Source of the DNA: Pseudarthrobacter sp. NBSH8
Lineage (GTDB): Bacteria > Actinomycetota > Actinomycetes > Actinomycetales > Micrococcaceae
DNA: 64,000 bases
Direction: 5' to 3'
Assembly (NCBI RefSeq): GCF_014217545.1
Contig: NZ_CP043178.1
Coordinates: 2,294,001-2,358,000 of the forward strand
The position numbers and the translations under genes are program-made. Below are positions 57,755 through 64,000 of this stretch, piece by piece (the first letter of the stretch is position 1; every line of letters starts with the position of its first letter). Under the pieces are notes generated by a model. That model ran no database searches. It saw only the letters and a program-made list of their open reading frames with translations, and was not told the origin of the DNA.

Positions 57755-58482
57755 TGGACTGCCTCCTGTGAGGGGTGATGTGGTTTTTTGATGACTGGCA
57801 GGCGTCGTGCCCAGAGTTTGATGCCCTGAATCCGGATCAGCGCCGATACCAGCAGCGGCGCGGCCGGGACTGCAACGGCCGCTGCCAGGATGTTCCTGAC
57901 GGTGGCCGGGCGCCGGTCCCCGTCCATGGTCGCGGCGAACGGCCGCTGCCCCTCCCGCTCCAGGACAATGGAGACGGACAGCCGCTGCTCCGGCGCGGGC
58001 AGCTTCATCCTGTACTGCCCGTCAACGTCATTGAACGGTGAAACGTAGAAGGCCTTCGGCACGCTGGCCCGGCCGGAAGGATCCGTTTCCAGGAGGTAGC
58101 AGTGGCGTTCGCCGTAGGTGTTGTGAACCTCGGCAATGACGCACCGCAGCTCCCCGGACATCCCATAGCACCAGAAGAGCGTGAGCGGGTTGAAGACGTG
58201 CCCGAAAACCCGGGCACTGGTCAGCATCCGGATGGACCCGCCGTCGGGCTCCATCCCCCGGGTCCGCAGGTACCGTTCCACGTTGCTGCGGATGGTGGCC
58301 CCGGGATCGCCCAGGTGGTCGGCGGCCCGGAAGACAGCCAGCGGCCGCATGAACCGGGGCAGAACGGGGAGCCGGTCCACGTCCACAAACCAGCTGTAGC
58401 TCCGGTACGTGAACGCGTTCTTCAGCGGACTCTGGCGCACGTGGGAAATGGACGTGCGGTAGATGGCTGCGGTTGAGCTCAT
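57751..58482 (-). CDS. DUF1365 protein
   Basis: 243 residues. Conserved blocks are SPLKNAFTYRSYSWFVDVD near the N-terminus, VFGHVFNPLTLFWCYG (near residue 112) and AEVHNTYGERHCYLL. Function is unknown, but genes of this family nearly always sit between an FAD oxidoreductase and a CFA synthase. Here it overlaps both neighbours by 4 nt (ATGA), so all three are translated together and probably act on the same lipid. Confidence 0.9.
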   Translation of the reverse strand: MSSTAAIYRTSISHVRQSPLKNAFTYRSYSWFVDVDRLPVLPRFMRPLAVFRAADHLGDPGATIRSNVERYLRTRGMEPDGGSIRMLTSARVFGHVFNPLTLFWCYGMSGELRCVIAEVHNTYGERHCYLLETDPSGRASVPKAFYVSPFNDVDGQYRMKLPAPEQRLSVSIVLEREGQRPFAATMDGDRRPATVRNILAAAVAVPAAPLLVSALIRIQGIKLWARRLPVIKKPHHPSQEAVQ

Positions 58483-59861
58483 GCGCCCTCCGAGGCAGAA
58501 AGCAGCTCAGGCTTGTGCGCCTTCATCCTGGGCGTATCCCAGGTGCGCCCCAGGCTCGCTGCGGCACGGACACCGGCCAGGGCGCCATCTTCATGGAAGC
58601 CCCAGCCCAAGTAGGCGCCGGCGTAGGCGATGCGGTCATCGCTCAGGGCCGCAATACGCTGCTGTGCCCGCAGTGATTCGGGCGTGTACTGGGGGTGTTC
58701 GTAGACCAAATGTTCCAGCACCCGGTCCTCCGCGATGAGCTCGGACTCCCCCAGGCTCACCAGGTACGGCTGGCCATCCGCCGGCCGCAGGCGCTGCAGC
58801 CGGGTGAGATCGTAGCTGACCAGTACCTTGTCCGGACGGGCTTCGCAGTCCGGGAGCCGGTAGTTCCAGGACGCCCTGGCATTGTCCGCGGCGGGCAGGA
58901 CGGCCGGGTCCCGGTGGAAAACGGTGTGGTTGACGGAGTACGGCATCTGCCCGAGGGCTTCCTTCTCGGCCGGCGTGGCGTCCGCGAGGAAGCCCAGGAC
59001 CTGGGCCGGGTGCGTGGCTATGACCACTGCCTCGAAATCTTCAATTCCCTGCTCGGTGGTCAGTTCCACACCGAGCGCGTGGCGCCGGATGCCGGTGACA
59101 GGACTGTTAAGCCGGATATCCGGCAACGTGGCGGCCAGCTTCGCCACGTACTGCCCCGAACCGCCGGTGACCGTCCGCCACTGCGGCGAACCCTTGACGC
59201 CCAGCATGCCGTGGTGTCCCAGGAAGGTGAAAAGGTACCGCGCCGGGTAGGACAGCGCTGTGGTGGGATCGCACGACCAGACCGCGCTGACCACCGGCGT
59301 CATGAAATGCGAGATGAAGTACTTGCTGAAGCGTTCCTTTGCCAGGAATTCACCGAGGGTGGGCTCCGCGCCGCCCGCACCAGGACCGGCGTCGGACGTT
59401 GGGGCCGCCTCAATCATCGCCCGGGCCCTGCGGTAGAAGCGCATGACCTCCAGCAGCATCAGCAGGTAGCGCCCGCGCAGGAGACTGGACGGGCGCGCGA
59501 TGATCCCGCGGCCGCCCCCACGGGCCCCGGCGTACTCCAGACCGCAGCCGTCACAGCGGACGGACATGCTCATTTCGGAGTCCTGCGTCTCTACACCCAG
59601 CTCCGCGAACAGCCGCAGCAGGGTGGGATAGGTCCGCTCGTTGTGGACAATGAAGCCGGTATCGATGCCGAGGGTGGATCCATCCGGCTGCGGAACGTTA
59701 TGGGTGTGCGCGTGGCCGCCCAGCCTGCTGTCCGCCTCAAAGAGGGTGACGTTGTCGTGACGGTTCAGGACATACGCGGCCGTCAGGCCCGCCACACCAC
59801 TGCCCACAACAGCAATGCGCCGTCCCTGCGGCTTGAAGGTCGAGTTCCCTGCCAAAAACAC
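58479..59861 (-). CDS. FAD-dependent amine-oxidase-like oxidoreductase
   Basis: 460 residues from GTG 59861, which has a good ribosome binding site (AGGGGAGC) 8 nt upstream; the longer open frame to 60008 does not. The FAD-binding motif is RRIAVVGSGVAGLTAAYVLN near residue 12, followed by LFEADSRLGGHAHTHN. The C-terminal FAD contact is IAYAGAYLGWGFHEDGALAG. It is a flavoprotein of the type found with DUF1365 and CFA synthase genes; it probably oxidises or desaturates the modified acyl chain. Divergent from the LysR gene, likely its regulator. Confidence 0.88.
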   Translation of the reverse strand: MFLAGNSTFKPQGRRIAVVGSGVAGLTAAYVLNRHDNVTLFEADSRLGGHAHTHNVPQPDGSTLGIDTGFIVHNERTYPTLLRLFAELGVETQDSEMSMSVRCDGCGLEYAGARGGGRGIIARPSSLLRGRYLLMLLEVMRFYRRARAMIEAAPTSDAGPGAGGAEPTLGEFLAKERFSKYFISHFMTPVVSAVWSCDPTTALSYPARYLFTFLGHHGMLGVKGSPQWRTVTGGSGQYVAKLAATLPDIRLNSPVTGIRRHALGVELTTEQGIEDFEAVVIATHPAQVLGFLADATPAEKEALGQMPYSVNHTVFHRDPAVLPAADNARASWNYRLPDCEARPDKVLVSYDLTRLQRLRPADGQPYLVSLGESELIAEDRVLEHLVYEHPQYTPESLRAQQRIAALSDDRIAYAGAYLGWGFHEDGALAGVRAAASLGRTWDTPRMKAHKPELLSASEGA

Positions 59862-60042
59862 TGTTCTGCTCCCCTGCTCGGACTTCGTGGTGCACTTGCT
59901 CGGTGCAAACTCTCTAGGGGCAGTTCGACGCCGTGGGGCCGGTGGATGACTGAGTTTGAAGTTATTCTTTGTGCCAGAATAAAGCGGGCCTTCCAGAACC
60001 GGTACCACACGGTGCTCAGGCGGCCCCGACCGAAGGACTGCC

Positions 60043-60957
60043 TTGGTAAATCCCGTTCATCTGAAGACTCTCCTCGAAGTTACCCGGCTGGGCTCGTTTG
60101 CGGCCGCAGCGGCACGCCTGGGATACACGGCGTCGGCGGTGTCGCAGCAGATGTCCGCCCTGGAACGCGAGACGGATGTGGTCCTGTTCCAGCGTTCGGC
60201 CCGCAGCGTGGTCCCCACCGAAGCCGCGGTGGTGATGACCCGGCACGCCGCGAAGGTCCTGACGGACATCGAAGCCCTGATGGCGGCAGCCTCGAAGACA
60301 CACAGCAGCTCCAGCCAGGAGCTGCGGCTGGGAATCTTTCCCAGCCTGGCCACCTACGTCCTCCCCCGCATCTTGAAGAATCCGGCGTGGAAAGACCTGG
60401 GCATCGACCTCAAGGTGTCCGTGGCCGAGCCGGCCCAGACCATCCAGGGACTGCGCACCGGCGGGGAGCTGGATGTGGCGTTGGTCTTCCAGGTGGGCCA
60501 GTCGGGGCTCGCCTGGCCGCACACTATCAACCGGCAGTGGATCGGCGACGACAACTTCCGCGTGGTGCTGCCCGCGGCCTGGGGGTTCCGCACGGACGCC
60601 AAGGTGGCGGCGGACCATTTGTCCGAACTGCCCTGGATCATGCACCACCCCGGGAGCCCCGATGCCGTGGTGATCGATCGGCTCTTTGCCAGCTGCAACC
60701 TGTATCCGCGCGTGGTGGCCCACAGCGACGATTTCCATGCCAGCCTCGAAATGGCGGCCGCCGGACTGGGCGCCGCACTGGTGCCCGAGCTCGCATTGCG
60801 GCACCGGCCGGCTGGCGTTGTGGTGCTGGACGTTCCCGAGATCCGGCTGGCCCGGAACGTGTTTGCCCTGCTCATCAACGAGAAGAAGACCGCCCGGGTG
60901 CAGCTGTTTGTGGACCTGCTCGCCGATACCATGAACCAGGCCCCTGCCCGAGGTTAG
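60043..60957 (+). CDS. LysR-family transcriptional regulator
   Basis: 304 residues from TTG 60043 (GAAGGAC upstream). The N-terminal winged helix-turn-helix reads LLEVTRLGSFAAAAARLGYT, then ASAVSQQMSALERETDVVLF. The C-terminal part is a periplasmic-binding-like effector domain (LRLGIFPSLATYVLP onward). It is divergent from the FAD oxidoreductase operon with a 181-bp shared region (59862-60042), so control of that operon is likely; the ligand is unknown. Confidence 0.9.
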   Translation: MVNPVHLKTLLEVTRLGSFAAAAARLGYTASAVSQQMSALERETDVVLFQRSARSVVPTEAAVVMTRHAAKVLTDIEALMAAASKTHSSSSQELRLGIFPSLATYVLPRILKNPAWKDLGIDLKVSVAEPAQTIQGLRTGGELDVALVFQVGQSGLAWPHTINRQWIGDDNFRVVLPAAWGFRTDAKVAADHLSELPWIMHHPGSPDAVVIDRLFASCNLYPRVVAHSDDFHASLEMAAAGLGAALVPELALRHRPAGVVVLDVPEIRLARNVFALLINEKKTARVQLFVDLLADTMNQAPARG

Positions 60958-61034
60958 CGTCCCGGTTATCGGTTCCAGCCGGCCCGCAGCCAGGCAACTG
61001 AAGCTTCAGGTCGGCGCAGGATGACCCCGGGGGT

Positions 61035-61040
61035 TAGCCT
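61035..61040 (+). promoter_or_regulatory. putative -10 box (TAGCCT) for the BCCT gene
   Basis: TAGCCT is followed by AGAAGG and the ATG at 61047. The six bases between could be a weak ribosome binding site, but the box-to-start spacing equals that at 4327, 5044 and 3713. Confidence 0.4.
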
Positions 61041-61046
61041 AGAAGG

Positions 61047-62942
61047 ATGTCTGAAACCCCAAAACCACGAATAGTTGAGCGCTGGGTCTTCTGGCCCGCC
61101 GCAGTGCTGGTGACCGTTTTCGCGTCATTTGCCCTGTTGGCTCCAAAGGCCGCGGAGGCGATGTTCAGCACCATCCAGTCGAACATCGTTAACTCCTTCA
61201 ACTGGTACTACGTCCTCATCACCAGCTTCTTCGTCGTCTTCAGCCTGTTCCTGGGCTTCAGCCGCTTTGGTGATATCAAGCTCGGGCACGACGACGACGA
61301 ACCTGAATTCTCGCTGATGGCGTGGTTCGCACTGCTGTTCGCCGCCGGCATGGGAATCGGCCTGGTGTTCTACGGTGTCACCGAGCCGCTGAGCCACTTC
61401 GCGAATCCTCGCCCCGGCGTGAGCGGGACGCCGTCCGAGCTTGCGCAGCAGGCCCTCAGCCAGACGTTCCTGCACTGGGGTGTGCATGCCTGGTCCATCT
61501 ATGTGGTGATCGGCCTCGCCCTGGCCTACGCCATCCACCGGCGTAAGCGCCCGGTCTCGATCCGCTGGGCCCTTGAGCCGCTCCTGGGCAAACGCGTCCA
61601 GGGCGCCTGGGGCAACGTCATTGACGTCGTCGCATTGGTCGGCACCCTCTTCGGTGTGGCGACCTCGCTGGGCCTCGGGGTGCTGCAGATCAGTGCCGGG
61701 CTGGAAAGCATCAACCTGGTACCGGCGACCCGCGGGTCAGAAATCGTTATTATCATCATCATTTCCTTCTTTGTGCTGCTCTCTGTCCTCTCTGGACTGA
61801 CCAAGGGCATGAAGTGGCTTTCCAGCATCAACCTTGTGCTGGCCGGCCTGCTGGTCGTCTACCTGTTGTTCTTCGGTCCGTCGACGTTCCTGCTGCGCGA
61901 ATTTGTGCAGTCGATCGGCGCCTACGTCCAGAACTTCGCGGCCCTGTCCTTTAACGTCAACGCCTTCTCCGGCGAAGCCGGCGCCTCCTGGCAGGCCTCC
62001 TGGACCTCCTTCTACTGGGGCTGGTGGATCTCGTGGGCCCCCTTCGTTGGAATCTTCATTGCCCGTATTTCGCGGGGCCGGACCGTCCGCCAGTTCGTGG
62101 CCGGGGTCATCCTGGTACCGACCGTCATCGGTATGCTCTGGTTCAGCGTCCTCGGCGGCACGGCCCTTGCCGTTGAGTTAAGCGGCAGCGGAACCCTGAT
62201 CGGCGCCGACGGCAGCGTTAGTGCTTCCAGCGCCCTGTTCAGCATGCTCTCCTACGTTCCGGGCACCCCGGTCCTGACTGTCGGCGTTATCCTGCTGATC
62301 GCCATTTTCTTCATCACGTCCTCAGACTCCGGCGCGCTCGTGATGGGCATGATCGCCACTGGCGGGCAGGTCAATCCCAAGAAGCGTATCCGTACCTTTT
62401 TTGTCCTCATTACAGCGGTCCTGGCCATCTCGCTGCTGATCTCGGGAGGCCTCGTGGCGCTCCAGACTGCGGCGATCATCATTGCCCTGCCGTTCAGTGT
62501 GGTTATGCTGCTGATCTGCTGGTCCACCTACATCGCCTTCAGCCGGGAACGCCGGGCCTACGAGCGTGCACGCCGTGCACAACTTGTGGACCACATCGGT
62601 GACTTCTACGGCCTGGAGGTTGAAGAGCTCGCCGAGCACGGCATCCTGGGCAGCAGCCCGCGCTGGATGCAGATGTTGCGCCGCCGCAACGCACCCACAG
62701 GGGCAGCAGTGCCTGAGGAGATCCTGCCGAGCCCCGAACCCTCCACCGCAGCGGTGGATACCATCATGGCGGCGGAACCGGAACCGCGGCACGCCTCGGA
62801 GCATGCACTGCAGGTCGAGAACGCCGAGCCTGACGGCGTCCTGATCTCGGACGTTGACAACGTAGTGGATCACGATCCGTCGGCGACCCGCGATGTCAAG
62901 GACGTCCCGAACCGGGGCGACCAGGAACCCTCCCGCTGGTAA
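61047..62942 (+). CDS. BCCT family betaine/choline/carnitine transporter
   Basis: 631 residues with 12 hydrophobic segments between about residues 10 and 500. Family signatures are MGIGLVFYGVTEPLSHFANP near residue 107 and the tryptophan-rich FYWGWWISWAPFVGIFIARI near residue 323. It imports betaine-type osmolytes with Na+ or H+. A long hydrophilic C-terminal tail (from about residue 505, starting RERRAYERARRAQLVDHI) is rich in acidic residues and may sense osmotic stress. Single gene; a DUF2004 gene follows. Confidence 0.92.
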   Translation: MSETPKPRIVERWVFWPAAVLVTVFASFALLAPKAAEAMFSTIQSNIVNSFNWYYVLITSFFVVFSLFLGFSRFGDIKLGHDDDEPEFSLMAWFALLFAAGMGIGLVFYGVTEPLSHFANPRPGVSGTPSELAQQALSQTFLHWGVHAWSIYVVIGLALAYAIHRRKRPVSIRWALEPLLGKRVQGAWGNVIDVVALVGTLFGVATSLGLGVLQISAGLESINLVPATRGSEIVIIIIISFFVLLSVLSGLTKGMKWLSSINLVLAGLLVVYLLFFGPSTFLLREFVQSIGAYVQNFAALSFNVNAFSGEAGASWQASWTSFYWGWWISWAPFVGIFIARISRGRTVRQFVAGVILVPTVIGMLWFSVLGGTALAVELSGSGTLIGADGSVSASSALFSMLSYVPGTPVLTVGVILLIAIFFITSSDSGALVMGMIATGGQVNPKKRIRTFFVLITAVLAISLLISGGLVALQTAAIIIALPFSVVMLLICWSTYIAFSRERRAYERARRAQLVDHIGDFYGLEVEELAEHGILGSSPRWMQMLRRRNAPTGAAVPEEILPSPEPSTAAVDTIMAAEPEPRHASEHALQVENAEPDGVLISDVDNVVDHDPSATRDVKDVPNRGDQEPSRW

Positions 62943-63004
62943 GCCAGGGTTGAAAGACCGGGTCAACGCTGGAATGGACTGCCAGAGAGGACTATGTTGA
63001 AGAT

Positions 63005-63511
63005 ATGAACAGGGTAGCGAGCCGGCACTTTGGCGAATTCGAACTCAACCACGGCCGGGATCACAACGTCGCCGCCAAGCACGAACTCGGCGGCCATACG
63101 CTGGAACTCGACCTCAACATCAACGCGCACGACCATTTTGACGAAGCGGCCATGCACAAAGTGGACTACCGGCTTCGGTTCCTTCCCGAACTTGTGGACG
63201 AGGTCCGGCAGATGATCGCCGAGGAACTCGACCAGGAAGGAACCAGCCCGCAGGAATACCTTCACTTCCACTGCAGCGCGCTGAAGGACGAACACCTGCA
63301 GAAAGTCTTTGGTGTTGAAGAGCGCAGCCAGCTCACCAATGATGTGTTCCTCAAGGCCCTCAAGCTCGGCCACGTGGGCATCTTCCCCGGCCAGCCGGAG
63401 CGCTACTTTGTCATGGACTTCACCTTGGGCGCCCACTTCACGGACGAGGTGCTGGTGGTAGCCGCTGACGAAGACGGCGTGGTGGACGACGAAATCCTCT
63501 GGGAGTCCTGA
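63005..63511 (+). CDS. DUF2004 family protein
   Basis: 168 residues, hydrophilic and acidic, with no signal peptide. It matches the DUF2004 pattern: short beta-strand repeats such as HFGEFELN and HTLELDLNINAHDHF, and the later YFVMDFTLGAHFTDEVLVV. Function is unknown. A TATGTT box ends 5 nt before the ATG, so it may have its own leaderless promoter. A terminator follows 20 bp after the stop. Confidence 0.8.
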   Translation: MNRVASRHFGEFELNHGRDHNVAAKHELGGHTLELDLNINAHDHFDEAAMHKVDYRLRFLPELVDEVRQMIAEELDQEGTSPQEYLHFHCSALKDEHLQKVFGVEERSQLTNDVFLKALKLGHVGIFPGQPERYFVMDFTLGAHFTDEVLVVAADEDGVVDDEILWES

Positions 63512-63530
63512 ACACACTTAACGCACGACG

Positions 63531-63560
63531 GCGGCCGGTCACCTTTTGGTGACCGGCCGC
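63531..63560. terminator. hairpin terminator between convergent genes
   Basis: A perfect 13-base stem (gcggccggtcacc) with a tttt loop. It lies between the DUF2004 stop (plus strand) and the end of metE (minus strand), so it can serve both directions. No long T-run follows. Confidence 0.75.
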
Positions 63561-63642
63561 CCGTTCGCTCGCTTCTCAAGGGCCAGCGCGGCAGGCCGCA
63601 CTAGCCCTTGAGCCTCTGCGAGTTCTCTTAGTGAGACCGTTG

Positions 63643-64000
63643 TTACTTGGCGGACTGCAACAGGCCGGCGCGGACCGTCTTGGTGGCCTTAACCAGGTTG
63701 CGCAGGGACTCTTCGGTCTCGGCGTAGCCGCGGGTCTTCAGGCCGCAGTCCGGGTTGACCCAGAGCTGGCGGGACGGGACGTGCTTGACGGCGGTCGCCA
63801 GGAGCTCGGTGACCTCTGCTTCGCCTGGAACACGCGGCGAGTGGATGTCGTAGACGCCCGGACCAACGCCGCGGCCGAAGCCGTGGGACTCGAGGTCGTG
63901 GACAACCTCCATGCGGGACCGTGCCGCTTCGATGGAGGTGACGTCTGCATCGAGGCCGTCGATGGCGTCGATGATCACGCCGAACTCCGAGTAGCAGAGG
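63643..64000 (-). CDS. metE: cobalamin-independent methionine synthase, C-terminal part (cut by window edge)
   Basis: About 119 residues of the C-terminus are present; the gene continues past 64000. The sequence [20 protein letters not shown], then [20 protein letters not shown] and [15 protein letters not shown], is diagnostic of MetE: the last piece contains the second zinc-binding Cys near the C-terminus. It transfers a methyl group from 5-methyltetrahydropteroyl-triglutamate to homocysteine. Cytoplasmic. Confidence 0.95.
   Translation of the reverse strand, partial: LCYSEFGVIIDAIDGLDADVTSIEAARSRMEVVHDLESHGFGRGVGPGVYDIHSPRVPGEAEVTELLATAVKHVPSRQLWVNPDCGLKTRGYAETEESLRNLVKATKTVRAGLLQSAK

Noticed and set aside
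58695..61001. Open frame of 768 codons on the plus strand
   Set aside because: Runs antisense to the FAD oxidoreductase and then through the LysR gene in another frame; Arg/Gly-rich and without domains.

Overview
The window is high-GC actinobacterial DNA, most likely from an Arthrobacter-type Micrococcaceae chromosome. Pointers are the nrdHIEF class Ib ribonucleotide reductase operon, a DUF222-HNH gene, the DUF3090/SCO1664/MSMEG_4193-type trio, many GTG and TTG starts, and several start codons placed 5-6 nt after a TAnnnT box (leaderless style). No tRNA, rRNA or CRISPR array was seen. LAYOUT: (1) 1-4.3 kb is a graveyard: remnants of a DUF4383 membrane protein, an FAD/Rieske oxidoreductase, a two-domain VOC protein and a UBP zinc-finger protein, around one intact DUF1016 (YhcG-type PDDEXK) nuclease gene and one small membrane protein. 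(2) 4.3-6.4 kb holds the conserved phosphomutase - DUF3090 - SCO1664 trio; the mshC gene often found beside it is not here. (3) 6.4-8.2 kb is decayed: an EcsC tail, IS21-like end repeats and a heavily frameshifted unknown gene. (4) 8.2-12.9 kb is a compact plus-strand operon: an excisionase-like HTH protein, an S1-domain protein (damaged), a PIN-kinase-zinc-ribbon fusion, a vWA protein and a PP2C phosphatase. The last three form a TerY-P phosphorylation triad; the HTH, S1 and PIN parts make this version unusual. (5) 13-20.9 kb, minus strand: a broken sacsin/DUF3883-type gene and a translationally coupled pair of DUF262 (GmrS/GmrSD-like) genes. (6) 21.3-28 kb, minus strand: a Tn7-like transposition module tnsA - (tnsB relics) - tnsB - tnsC - tniQ, with TniQ carrying five zinc-ribbon repeats. 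(7) 28.8-47 kb, plus strand: a complete type 2 BREX (Pgl) system pglW-pglX-pglY-pglZ-brxD-brxHI, each gene from pglX on overlapping its predecessor, preceded by a small uncharacterised gene. (8) 47.2-48.6 kb: a small membrane protein and two clusters of IS21-like end repeats. (9) 48.6-64 kb is ordinary core genome: nrdHIEF with two putative NrdR boxes, an acyl-CoA ligase, a DUF222-HNH protein, a lipid-modification operon (FAD oxidoreductase - DUF1365 - cyclopropane-fatty-acid synthase) with a divergent LysR regulator, a BCCT transporter, a DUF2004 protein and the 3' end of metE. HOW IT FITS TOGETHER: 6.7-48.6 kb reads as a defence island flanked by IS-end relics. BREX is the intact anti-phage system. 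The DUF262 pair and DUF1016 gene are restriction-type nucleases. The HTH/S1/PIN-kinase/vWA/PP2C operon is the best candidate for a little-described system. Because the transposition genes run leftward from about 28 kb, the modules to their left could be cargo of the Tn7-like element, but its ends could not be located. All calls come from reading the sequence; no database search was possible.
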